A DNA stretch of 64,000 nucleotides. Origin: Pseudomonas sp. BGr12 (GTDB lineage: Bacteria > Pseudomonadota > Gammaproteobacteria > Pseudomonadales > Pseudomonadaceae). Both the position numbers and the translations under genes were made by a program. The stretch lies in contig NZ_JALRNF010000025.1 of the NCBI RefSeq assembly GCF_030272895.1, positions 1 to 64,000 of the forward strand. The letters are read 5' to 3'. Shown here one piece after another: positions 9,074 through 16,884 of the stretch. The notes beneath the pieces were generated by a model. That model searched no databases and had not been told where the DNA came from. It saw nothing but the letters and a program-made list of their open reading frames with translations. Within the stretch, counting starts at the first letter, position 1, and every line of letters begins with the position of its first letter.

Positions 9074-9313
9074 ATGGCGTCCATCAACGTTCGTATCGAC
9101 GACGATCTCAAAGCACGCGCCTACCGTGAACTTGAAAAGCTTGGTGTCACCCCTTCTGAGCTGATGCGCCAAGCCTTGCAGTATGTGGCAGAGCGTGGGC
9201 AGCTTCCCTTCAAACCGGTCTTGATGACTGAAGAGGATGAGGCACTTCTCGCAACGGTTCGAAAGCGACTTGCCGCACCCCAGAGGGTGAAGGTTTCGCT
9301 GGATGACCTATAG
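9074..9313 (+). CDS. relB: RelB/DinJ-family antitoxin (orphaned)
   Basis: A 79-residue antitoxin-like protein starting MASINVRIDDDLKARAYREL, which is the ribbon-helix-helix DNA-binding part of RelB/DinJ proteins (about residues 1-45). The C-terminal half would normally wrap the RelE toxin. I chose the start at 9074 over an in-frame ATG 8 codons earlier because the family begins at MASIN. The relE start codon overlaps its end (ATGACCTATAG at 9303-9313). relE is cut off after ~19 codons, so this antitoxin has no working partner here. Confidence 0.8.
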   Translation: MASINVRIDDDLKARAYRELEKLGVTPSELMRQALQYVAERGQLPFKPVLMTEEDEALLATVRKRLAAPQRVKVSLDDL

Positions 9314-9392
9314 CCTTGAGTTCGATGCGCGAGCGCTGAAGGAATGGCAAAAGGTCGGCGAGGGGGCTACAAGGGGCGGACTATGGTCGTAG
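9303..9392 (+). pseudogene. relE: Truncated relE toxin gene
   Basis: The frame opens MTYSLEFDARALKEWQKVG, the normal N-terminus of RelE-family mRNA interferases. After that the sequence loses all RelE similarity and stops at 9390-9392. The break, near 9360, coincides with the reversed 3' end of an integrase remnant on the other strand. The catalytic region is missing, so the toxin cannot be active. Confidence 0.75.
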
Positions 9393-9562
9393 ATGTTGAG
9401 CATGGCTTCGTCGCGGTGGGCGCTGGCTTCCTGCTTCTCAGCTCGAGTGCCTGGGGTGTCGGTGTTGCCGCGAAGTTTGAGATAGTGGAGGCCATAGCGC
9501 TGTTCTTCCAGGATGACGCCGGCCGCGATCGCTTTTGTTATGAAGCGCTGCCAAGCAGTGTC
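9360..9562 (-). pseudogene. Integrase C-terminal remnant
   Basis: On the minus strand the frame reads TDTAWQRFITKAIAAGVILE, then a QRYGLHYLK segment and TPGTRAEKQEASAHRDEAML. This matches the C-terminal part of phage-type tyrosine integrases (HxLK, EKQEASGH and a final Y). The HDLK motif is here HYLK. The fragment is cut on one side by the IS element and on the other by the relE junction, where its natural stop is lost. The middle catalytic part is absent. Confidence 0.65.
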
Positions 9563-9570
9563 TGTAGTGG

Positions 9571-10733
<1,163 letters not shown>

Positions 10734-10797
10734 CGGACACCTCTCTATGGCGAGCATTCTCGCCTAAATGGGTGTCCGGTTTCATTAGACCACTACA

Positions 10798-11102
10798 GCC
10801 GAGCGCCTTTGCTCTGTTGATAAGCGTTTACATCACCTCCACCGCTGGAAGGCGTCGCTGCTTGCGCTCGGTCGGGGGCTTCAACTCCCTGGGAAGGGTT
10901 GCTGTCCAGGTAGCCCCGATTTTCTACCCCACCGCAACACTCGGCGTAGGTAGCGCAGCACATGGACGGCTTTTGAGGGTATGCCCTCTCCTGCGATGTT
11001 GTCGATGAGGCGCTGCACCAGGGTGGGGAGAAGCAGCGGGCTGCTAAGTGGCCGAGGGGCCTCCCCATGCAATTGAACTTTTGCTCGGTTATGCTCGTAC
11101 AT
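10798..11102 (-). pseudogene. Integrase N-terminal-half remnant
   Basis: The frames at 10881-11102 and 10793-11068 together give LVQRLIDNIAGEGIPSKAVH and VLRYLRRVLRWGR, then NRGYLDSNPSQGVEAPD. This is the core-binding region of the same phage-type integrase whose end lies at 9360-9562. At least one frameshift is needed at the WGR-NRGY junction, and another near the end. The true N-terminus and the central Arg-containing catalytic block are gone. Confidence 0.6.
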
Positions 11103-11187
11103 GGACTCTCAAACTATTTGGTGGGACTGATCTCCACTGTGGCCTGGGCTCTAACGAGAAAGTGAAGATCGATCTAGTGGCGGGAAT

Positions 11188-11838
11188 TCAGGGTGTTTGA
11201 GTGGCGGGGGGATGATCAACGAAGAGGCTGTAGATCGGATGTGTAAATGTTGTTGAAGCGTGTATAAGATCGTAAAGGCACAATAGTGCAATGGAGACAA
11301 AAAAAGTGAAGGCAAATGAGCCTAGATGCAGAAGAGTACTTTCTATCTTTTCTGCAGGTCTTTCTTTAGGGAAAAAATAAAGATTGCAGCGGCTCTCAAT
11401 ATTTTCTATAAGGTCGGAGGATAGGTCGCGCATCTGATAGTAAATATGTGAAAGATCTGGCTTGTTGTTTTCTTCAGACTCATCTGCGGTGCCACCTTCA
11501 GCGTTTTCGGCTTCGATAGGTTCTAGGTTTATGTCTCTGAGCTTAGATAGGTCTGAAGGTTCCAATAAGTCTTTTTTTACATGCGAGTTAAATTGAACCA
11601 TTTTTAGCTCGATTTGAGTAATCAACCCTGCCAGAGTAGACTCAGTTCGAGCTGGTTGAAAATGGTCCTTGTTGACTTCGTCATCGAGCCAGTCAGCAAT
11701 GTCTTCGATTTTTGATACAATGTAATCTTTACGTTTGATTGCTTCCGTTCGGTGTTTGGAGCGTCGATCAAGATAAAGCGTAAACGACCAGCCGAACAGC
11801 AATATTATTAGTTGAGCTGGAAGGTTTTGAAAATTCAT
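11188..11838 (-). CDS. Two-TM membrane protein of the GHKL/DUF4325 cassette
   Basis: A 216-residue protein of no family I recognise. Residues ~8-24 (AQLIILLFGWSFTLYL) form one membrane segment and ~169-190 (LGSFAFTFFVSIALLCLYDL) a second. Between them lies a charged, helical region of about 140 residues, including an acidic stretch near 110-125. Its ATG overlaps the stop of the DUF4325 gene as ATGA (11835-11838), so translation is coupled. It is AT-rich like its two upstream partners and unlike flanking genes. As the last gene of the cassette it could be a membrane effector or a membrane tether for the partner-switch pair; this is inference. Confidence 0.75.
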   Translation of the reverse strand: MNFQNLPAQLIILLFGWSFTLYLDRRSKHRTEAIKRKDYIVSKIEDIADWLDDEVNKDHFQPARTESTLAGLITQIELKMVQFNSHVKKDLLEPSDLSKLRDINLEPIEAENAEGGTADESEENNKPDLSHIYYQMRDLSSDLIENIESRCNLYFFPKERPAEKIESTLLHLGSFAFTFFVSIALLCLYDLIHASTTFTHPIYSLFVDHPPATQTP

Positions 11839-12170
11839 TGTCTTGACTTCTCGGCAGCATCTATTCGCTCAGCAATTACTTTTTCAATGCTTTTTATCAG
11901 GCTGTGGGAATATGTTAGCTTTTTCTCTAACTCCGCAGCTGTAAATCCTTCTTCTCTTATTAAGCCACCGAAGGCTTCATCTAGAAATGAGCGGCCGTAA
12001 CGATTATACCCATCGAGTATAACGTGGACACGATCATACTCTCTCAGCCGTGGAGCCAAGATGCGCTTCCTAAAATTCTCGCCACAAAATTCGCTGTCAG
12101 CAGGATATCTACCATAAGGCGCCTTGCTGAAATCATCTACAACGGTAATTTTGAATGGTTTAGAAGTCAT
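11835..12170 (-). CDS. STAS-like DUF4325 protein
   Basis: A 111-residue protein matching the STAS-like DUF4325 family pattern. It has a GRYPADSEFCGENFRKRIL segment (residues 20-38), a strand VHVILDGY (48-55) and the signature SFLDEAFGGLIREEGF (61-76). STAS-type proteins bind GHKL kinases in partner-switching pathways such as SpoIIAA/SpoIIAB. Its start overlaps the stop of the GHKL gene (ATGA, 12167-12170) and its end overlaps the membrane protein start. No serine equivalent to the SpoIIAA phosphosite can be assigned with confidence, although S61 lies at the start of the signature helix. Confidence 0.8.
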   Translation of the reverse strand: MTSKPFKITVVDDFSKAPYGRYPADSEFCGENFRKRILAPRLREYDRVHVILDGYNRYGRSFLDEAFGGLIREEGFTAAELEKKLTYSHSLIKSIEKVIAERIDAAEKSRQ

Positions 12171-13279
12171 GATATTTTAATGTTCCACTGAACTAGAGTT
12201 CCAGGAAATTTCCTGTGGAGCTTTTTCTCACCGGGTGTCTGATCGATTTGCCAGAAGGTATATAGCCCGTTGTTACTGAACACCCATAGCTTTCCTTCAG
12301 GTGTATCGCTGACCAAAGCCATGATGCTTTTACTCCCTTGACCATGTTTCTCCTTTTTCGTTCCTGTAATATCACCTTGCATTGATAGGTTAATGAGGCG
12401 CTCGTCTGGGATAATGGTTGGAATATATATGCTAAACCCAGATTTCTCAAGGTCAGGAAACTTTTCCAGTAGAAGTTGATGGTCTTTGGGATGGGTGGAC
12501 TTTAAGGATGCTAGGAACCAAGGTCGATCGACTACCGTTTTAGGGATGCCTATGCCATTATCGTAGATAGCCAGATATAATTGATTTCCAATAACTGTGC
12601 ACATCAGCCACCATTTTTTATCCTGTTTTTTACTTCCTGGATAGGCGTGCAGTCCTACATTGTTAATCGTTTCAGAAATCGCGTCAGCGTATACCCACTC
12701 TTCTTCAGGGGTCATCGATTTGTAAATGCGTTTCTGAATAAAATCGATGATTTCTTCCATGTGCTCGCTTCCGTAGCTTGAAATGATCGGAAGCGTTTTG
12801 TTGTTTTTCAAGTCATATTCGATTGGTTCGCCAGTTATGACTTTATGCAGATTCGTGGATTTAATTGAGCGGTTTACATGGTGGTGCTTTTCTGACCAAA
12901 TTATCTCTGCTGAGCCTGAACGGTTCACTGACGCATTTTCGATGGCTGCATACACTAATACCATTGCGGCAGCTGAAACGTTGGAGGTTTTGCTGAAGTC
13001 AACAAGGCAGTTGCCTGCGCCAAAGTGCTTTTCTATCTGCTTCAAGAATTTTAGAGTCTGCGTATAAGGGCAGCGCCTTTTATCTTCTGAAAAATCGTAG
13101 ATAGATATCATTTTCGGAGCCGTAATGAGCAGCTTGTCACCAACTCTGCGCTGCTCTTGGTAACGGTACGGATTGTATTTCCGAGGTTTTCTGCGGACAG
13201 CATTAAGCCAGCGTGAAACGCCGACACGATGCCTCAAACGAGCTGCTTCATTTTCAAGTCGTTTCATTGATTTTTCCAT
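12167..13279 (-). CDS. GHKL ATPase with STAS-like N-terminal domain
   Basis: A 370-residue protein. Residues ~85-120 (CLVDFSKTSNVSAAAMVLVY) look like a STAS-type fold. Residues ~195-370 carry a histidine-kinase-like ATPase: N box E-TINN (203-207), G1 box DNGIG (240-244) and G2 box HGQGSKS (312-318), ending GTLVQWNI. No phospho-acceptor His domain or response regulator is nearby, so it is closer to an anti-sigma-type switch kinase or GHKL effector than to a two-component sensor. It heads a coupled cassette. The start could be 13279 or 13267; neither has a strong ribosome-binding site. The base composition is AT-rich and suggests transfer. Confidence 0.85.
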   Translation of the reverse strand: MEKSMKRLENEAARLRHRVGVSRWLNAVRRKPRKYNPYRYQEQRRVGDKLLITAPKMISIYDFSEDKRRCPYTQTLKFLKQIEKHFGAGNCLVDFSKTSNVSAAAMVLVYAAIENASVNRSGSAEIIWSEKHHHVNRSIKSTNLHKVITGEPIEYDLKNNKTLPIISSYGSEHMEEIIDFIQKRIYKSMTPEEEWVYADAISETINNVGLHAYPGSKKQDKKWWLMCTVIGNQLYLAIYDNGIGIPKTVVDRPWFLASLKSTHPKDHQLLLEKFPDLEKSGFSIYIPTIIPDERLINLSMQGDITGTKKEKHGQGSKSIMALVSDTPEGKLWVFSNNGLYTFWQIDQTPGEKKLHRKFPGTLVQWNIKIS

Positions 13280-13319
13280 AAACCAATAGGCAGTAGGTAG
13301 TCGCTGATTCGGTTAGGGA

Positions 13320-13577
13320 TCACGGGAAGGCTAGCTTCGACGCTCCGACAGCTATTCGATGCGCCTCGTCCAGCGCTACCAGAAAGCATTTCAGTATCCC
13401 CCCTTTAGAAACCACCACCTCGTCACCTGTTTTCGAGCCTAGCAGGCAGCGGCCTACGATAGCTTGCAAAGACAGTGTGGGCAATTTTTCGATGAGGGGG
13501 CTAGAGGTGCCGGAAACTGGAGCAGAAAAGGATTTCAGCAAAGCTATCGTCACTCGTTGCCGGTGCTGGTAGGGCAT
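13320..13577 (-). CDS. Small protein resembling a GreA/GreB C-terminal domain
   Basis: An 85-residue frame on the same strand and 40 bases upstream of the GHKL gene. The stretch IVGRCLLGSKTGDEVV followed by VSKGGILKCFLV resembles the C-terminal FKBP-like domain of GreA/GreB elongation factors (SPIARALIGKKEGD pattern), but the coiled-coil N-terminal domain is missing. It may be a remnant or a small free-standing protein. Its base composition is closer to the core genome than to the cassette. The start (MPYQHRQRVTI) is a guess. Confidence 0.4.
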   Translation of the reverse strand: MPYQHRQRVTIALLKSFSAPVSGTSSPLIEKLPTLSLQAIVGRCLLGSKTGDEVVVSKGGILKCFLVALDEAHRIAVGASKLAFP

Positions 13578-13750
13578 CGCTAGAGCTCGTTTTCGTCGGA
13601 TAGGTGCTTTGGGGAACCTGAGCGCTTCAAGCGAAACTCAGCCTAGGTGGAGCACCAGAGCCTCAGGTGTGTGAGGCTCCCGAAGGTGGGAATGTCGTTA
13701 ATCGACATTGGCTGAGCTGAGTTTGTTACGTAATCTGTTACGTATGGTGC
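13578..13750. other. Intergenic region with two inverted repeats
   Basis: GAGCCTCA (13658-13665) pairs perfectly with TGAGGCTC (13672-13679). Further on, AATGTCG and CGACATT lie five bases apart near 13691-13709. Next, GTTACGTA occurs twice within about 20 bases (near 13727-13745). No reading frame is convincing. The region may hold the promoter of the accessory cassette or be recombination scar. Confidence 0.45.
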
Positions 13751-13783
13751 ATAAAGAAAGGGCCTGCATCGCTGCAAGCCCTT
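13751..13783 (-). terminator. Terminator of tRNA-Thr
   Basis: On the minus strand, AAGGGCTTGCA, loop GCGA, TGCAGGCCCTT is followed by TCTTTAT. It lies just after the tRNA-Thr gene in its direction of transcription. Confidence 0.7.
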
Positions 13784-13791
13784 GATTTTTG

Positions 13792-13867
<76 letters not shown>

Positions 13868-13964
13868 ACAGGGGCGTCATTATAGCGATCGGTTTGCGTC
13901 TGTAAACCACTTCTGCAAGTTTCGTCGCAATGCCTGTTTTCAGTCGCTACCGCGAGGGATTTTC

Positions 13965-14207
13965 CTACCAGTCGCGGTGCAATGTCGTGGCGTTGGGTTC
14001 GGCTTTGGTCGGGTCGAACAGCAGCGGCTTGTGGTCGTGGCAGCCGCGCTTGTTGCAGTGGGTGTAAGGCTGGGCCGGCAGGCCCTGGTCGCCCAGGATT
14101 TGCATCTGGGGCATGTCCCAGCCGGTCACGGGCGCAGGGCTTGAGCCGCTGCAGCCGGCCAGGGCCGAGACCACGGCGAGCAGGGCGATGGGGTGCAAGG
14201 TGTTCAC
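13965..14207 (-). CDS. Small lipoprotein
   Basis: An 80-residue secreted lipoprotein with signal peptide and lipobox LAGC (Cys at residue 19). The mature part has two more cysteines in HCNKRGCHDH, which might bind a metal or form a disulfide. No family is recognised. It lies 24 bases downstream of another Cys-rich lipoprotein on the same strand, and the two are probably transcribed together. Confidence 0.75.
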   Translation of the reverse strand: MNTLHPIALLAVVSALAGCSGSSPAPVTGWDMPQMQILGDQGLPAQPYTHCNKRGCHDHKPLLFDPTKAEPNATTLHRDW

Positions 14208-14231
14208 TGTGAGGTCCGTGTTCCGAAGGTT

Positions 14232-14612
14232 TCAGTCTTTGTTCAGTACGCGCGTGATGGTGCCGCCGCAGGCCTGGTAGCAGCTGTCGTAGTCGTTGCC
14301 GCAGGCATAGGCCGAGCCGCTGTTGTACGGGTAGCTGGGGTAGTAGCAGCTTTTGCGTGCGTCTTTCTTGCTCTTGCCGGCCTGGCAGTGCTGGTAGCTT
14401 CTGAGGTTGGCCTGGTACAGGGCCTGGTCGCTGTTTTCCTGCAGGCGGGCCATCTGTTTGCAGTGGTTGCGTTCGGTGGCGCAGCTGTTGATGCAGTTCA
14501 TGCCCATCATGCTGGGCGGCGGGGCGTATCTATAGCTGTAGCTGGGGCCGCAGCCGCCGAGCAGGGCGGCAGCCAGCAGCAGCGCGGCGCGCCACGTGTG
14601 TGAGGTGCTCAC
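14232..14612 (-). CDS. Cysteine-rich lipoprotein
   Basis: A 126-residue protein with signal peptide and lipobox LGGC (Cys at residue 21). The mature part has about ten cysteines in a regular spacing (NCINSCATERNHC, YACGNDYDSCYQACGG), which suggests disulfide bonds in the periplasm. Many Tyr and Ser-Tyr pairs are present. The function is unknown. It is upstream of the smaller lipoprotein and downstream of an XRE regulator. Confidence 0.75.
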   Translation of the reverse strand: MSTSHTWRAALLLAAALLGGCGPSYSYRYAPPPSMMGMNCINSCATERNHCKQMARLQENSDQALYQANLRSYQHCQAGKSKKDARKSCYYPSYPYNSGSAYACGNDYDSCYQACGGTITRVLNKD

Positions 14613-14630
14613 GAGTTGTCGGTTCCTTGA

Positions 14631-14837
14631 TCATTCTTCGCTGAACTCCAGCAGGTCGCCTGGCTGGCAGTTCAATGCGCGACAGAGCTTGTCCAGGGTC
14701 TCGATCTTGAAACCCTTGATCTTGCCGTTTTTCAGCAACGACAGGTTCGCTTCCGTTATCCCGATAATTTCGGCCAGATCCTTGGAGCGGATCTTGTTCT
14801 TGGCCATGACCACGTCGAGGCGGATGATTATCGGCAT
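14631..14837 (-). CDS. XRE-family HTH regulator
   Basis: A 68-residue Cro/C1-type DNA-binding protein of the YozG kind. The helix-turn-helix runs about residues 18-45 (SKDLAEIIGITEANLSLLKN), and it ends CQPGDLLEFSEE as typical small XRE proteins do. It begins MPIIIRLDVVMAKNKIRS. It follows the DUF2975-like gene by 9 bases on the same strand, so the pair is one operon. In relatives such XRE/DUF2975 pairs occur together, and the regulator probably controls the pair. Confidence 0.85.
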   Translation of the reverse strand: MPIIIRLDVVMAKNKIRSKDLAEIIGITEANLSLLKNGKIKGFKIETLDKLCRALNCQPGDLLEFSEE

Positions 14838-14846
14838 AGGGGGAAG

Positions 14847-15425
14847 CTAGACATAACAGTTGTGTTCATCGCTGATGGTTTTGGCGTCACGCATGAGGAG
14901 TGAAAAGGCGCAGAGCAAAATCCCTTTCATGATCTCGTAAACCGCCACGGATGATACACCGATCGATACGCTGAAGCTTCTTTCCCCGGCCGGCAGGTCG
15001 ATGGCGAAGGCCAGGCCCTGGAGCGTGCCGATCACTGGCCAAAGCATCGGCGTGCAGATGCACAGCAGGCCCACCCACCACAGCAGCTTGATGTTCGGCG
15101 CGGTCCAGGTCTGGCCTCGGGACAGGCGCATGAAGAACAAGCCGGTGAGGAACAGCGCCAGTACCGACAGGCTGCTGGGGATCAGTTCCAGGGCCAGTAC
15201 CAGGCCGAGTGCCAGGGTAGAAGGTTGGTAGTCCGCTGCCAGCAGCAGCGGCATCTGTTCGCCGTAGCTTTGCAGGTAGGCGCTTTGTACCTGGGCCTTG
15301 TCGAATATCCATAGCAGCAGGTTGCCGCCGAATTCGACCGCTGCGGTCGTCCAGGCCAGGAGTGCGGCGAAAGCGCCGATCAGGCGCAGACGCGAACGCG
15401 CGTAGGCCACTGTTTTGCTGTCCAT
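14847..15425 (-). CDS. DUF2975-like membrane protein
   Basis: A 192-residue integral membrane protein with about four hydrophobic segments (near residues 13-36, 70-98, 110-135 and 155-175). Length and arrangement, and its coupling to a small XRE regulator 9 bases downstream, fit the DUF2975 family. No catalytic residues are evident. It may sense a membrane signal for the regulator; that role is inference. An AT-rich palindrome lies about 60-75 bases upstream. Confidence 0.7.
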   Translation of the reverse strand: MDSKTVAYARSRLRLIGAFAALLAWTTAAVEFGGNLLLWIFDKAQVQSAYLQSYGEQMPLLLAADYQPSTLALGLVLALELIPSSLSVLALFLTGLFFMRLSRGQTWTAPNIKLLWWVGLLCICTPMLWPVIGTLQGLAFAIDLPAGERSFSVSIGVSSVAVYEIMKGILLCAFSLLMRDAKTISDEHNCYV

Positions 15426-15481
15426 CGATTGCCTCCGTTCAGGGTTGAGCGGTGGGCATTATTTTCTACAAATTATCGTAT

Positions 15482-15501
15482 TACAATAATTAATTGTTGT
15501 A
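15482..15501. promoter_or_regulatory. AT-rich near-palindrome upstream of the DUF2975/XRE pair
   Basis: TACAATAATTAATTGTTGTA is symmetric except at two mirrored positions. It lies in the leader of the DUF2975/XRE operon and may be the operator of that XRE protein. Confidence 0.5.
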
Positions 15502-15558
15502 TTTATGCGAGTGCGGCGTTTTGACTCGGTTGGGGGTGGGGGATTTTGGGGGCGTTTT

Positions 15559-15581
15559 CGCGGGGCAAGCCCGCTCCTACA
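15559..15581. repeat. Single REP element
   Basis: One REP core (CGCGGGGCAAGCCCGCTCCT) between the DUF2975 gene and the mdtJI leader. Confidence 0.8.
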
Positions 15582-15901
15582 GGTGGAGGATTGAGGTGGG
15601 AAGTATAATTTACGAAGCTTTCAGCAGGCTTTAAGGGGTTTTAACTGAATACGGGCGGTAAAGCGCGAAATTTAATTAGTAATTTTCTATCGTTTTGACT
15701 TTTGCGATGCCTTGAGTTAATTTGTTGTTCATTATGTTGAACAGTAAAGCGTTTCCGCTCTTCACCTCCCGTCTGGTTTCCCGTGAACGTCACTGGACCG
15801 GCGATCTCTAGCGCCTCCCCCGACAAACAGCGTTTTCTTTCTTTTTGTCTGTAGCCGTCGCCGTCAGCGCGCACGGTTTGTGTCGCCCGTGGGAGGGCAT
15901 C
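15582..15901 (+). other. Long leader region of mdtJI
   Basis: About 320 bases without a gene. The first half is AT-rich (TTTAATTAGTAATTTTC); the second is GC-rich with C-rich runs (CGCCTCCCCCGACAAACAG). I looked for guanidine (ykkC-type) riboswitch motifs because SMR genes often carry them, and could not confirm one. It could still contain a structured RNA. Confidence 0.35.
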
Positions 15902-16261
15902 ATGCGTTCCTGGATCTATCTGTTCATCGCCATCATCGCCGAGGTGATCGGCACGGCGTCGATGAAATTCGCCGCCAGTCATTTCCCGATTCTTGGGCTT
16001 GCGCTGATGTACGCCATGATCGGTCTGTCGTACTTCTTCCTGGCCCTTGCGGTGAAACGTGTACCGGTGGGCGTTGCCTACGCACTGTGGGAGGGGATCG
16101 GTATCGTGCTTATCACTCTGGTCAGCGTCACCTGGCTGGGCGAAAGCCTGGGCCTGCTCAAGGCTGTGGGCCTGGGGGTGATGATCGCCGGTATCCTGCT
16201 GGTCAAGGCCGGTACCCGCGCTGCACCTGCCGAGCGTAACGGGGAGGCGCTGCCATGCTGA
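15902..16261 (+). CDS. mdtJ: SMR-family transporter subunit, MdtJ-like
   Basis: A 119-residue small multidrug resistance protein with four membrane helices. It starts [20 protein letters not shown], with the conserved Glu of helix 1 at AEVIGT (Glu14) and the WEGIGIV pattern in helix 3. It is the partner of the MdtI-like protein, whose gene starts inside its end (16255). In enteric bacteria MdtJI exports spermidine and other polyamines. The start at 15902 follows GGGAGG; an earlier in-frame ATG gives an unlikely hydrophilic extension. Confidence 0.85.
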   Translation: MRSWIYLFIAIIAEVIGTASMKFAASHFPILGLALMYAMIGLSYFFLALAVKRVPVGVAYALWEGIGIVLITLVSVTWLGESLGLLKAVGLGVMIAGILLVKAGTRAAPAERNGEALPC

Positions 16262-16584
16262 GCATGAACTGGATTCCTTTCGCCTGGCTGGGGCTGGCGA
16301 TCGTGCTGGAAGTGATCGCCAACCTGCTGCTCAAGTATTCCGACGGTTTCCGCCGTCGTGGCCTGGGCTTCGCCTCGATTCTCTGTGTGCTGGCAGCCTT
16401 TACCGCGCTGGCCCAGGCGGTTCGCGATATCGAACTGTCGCTGGCGTATGCCATCTGGGGCGGCTTCGGCATCCTGGCGACCGTGGCCATGGGCTGGGCC
16501 TTGTTCGGTCAGCGCCTGGCCGGTCGCGGCTGGTTGGGGCTGGTGCTGTTGCTGGCAGGCATGAGCCTGCTGAAACTGGCCTGA
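16255..16584 (+). CDS. mdtI: SMR-family transporter subunit, MdtI-like
   Basis: A 109-residue SMR protein with four helices. [26 protein letters not shown] at the start and [17 protein letters not shown] and LFGQRL later closely resemble E. coli MdtI. The active Glu is at LEVIAN. Translation is coupled to mdtJ by a 7-base overlap. Opposite membrane orientation of the two subunits is expected for such pairs. The likely role is proton-driven polyamine or cation export from the inner membrane. Confidence 0.88.
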   Translation: MLSMNWIPFAWLGLAIVLEVIANLLLKYSDGFRRRGLGFASILCVLAAFTALAQAVRDIELSLAYAIWGGFGILATVAMGWALFGQRLAGRGWLGLVLLLAGMSLLKLA

Positions 16585-16597
16585 TTTTGCCGCTTAG

Positions 16598-16730
16598 AGC
16601 CATTTGCTAAATGGCTTATGCACAAGGCGCGTGCCAGGCCGACAGGACGTTTATCCGGCTAGCACGCGCCGCTGGTCTTTGCGCAAATGGCTGTTTTTGC
16701 TGGCTATCAGCCGCTGGGTGAAAAACAGCC
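16598..16730. repeat. Nested inverted repeats
   Basis: Four overlapping palindromic relations occur in 130 bases. AGCCATTT/AAATGGCT has a 3-base loop (16598-16616). AGCCATTTGC pairs with GCAAATGGCT (16598-16607 with 16683-16692). GGCGCGTGC pairs with GCACGCGCC (16626-16634 with 16662-16670). GGCTGTTTTT pairs with AAAAACAGCC (16689-16698 with 16721-16730). No reading frame uses it. It may be a small non-autonomous mobile unit or a structured RNA. Confidence 0.7.
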
Positions 16731-16792
16731 AATCGTAGAAAGCGCTTGGATCCAAGGTTTTCGCGGTTTTTTTCAATGGGTTTCCCACAGAC

Positions 16793-16801
16793 TTATCCAC
16801 A
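16793..16801 (+). promoter_or_regulatory. Perfect DnaA box
   Basis: TTATCCACA lies between mdtI and the methyltransferase gene. Two further perfect boxes lie inside the next gene at 17360 and 17813. Confidence 0.5.
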
Positions 16802-16856
16802 GGCTGCGCACAGTGCTTGGTGGGCTTGCTGAGCGATGCGGTGTGGCTGAGCGATC

Positions 16857-16884
16857 GCAATCGCGGGGCAAGCCCGCTCCTACC
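16857..16884. repeat. Single REP element
   Basis: A REP core (TCGCGGGGCAAGCCCGCTCC) that runs directly into the 3' end of the methyltransferase gene. Confidence 0.8.
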
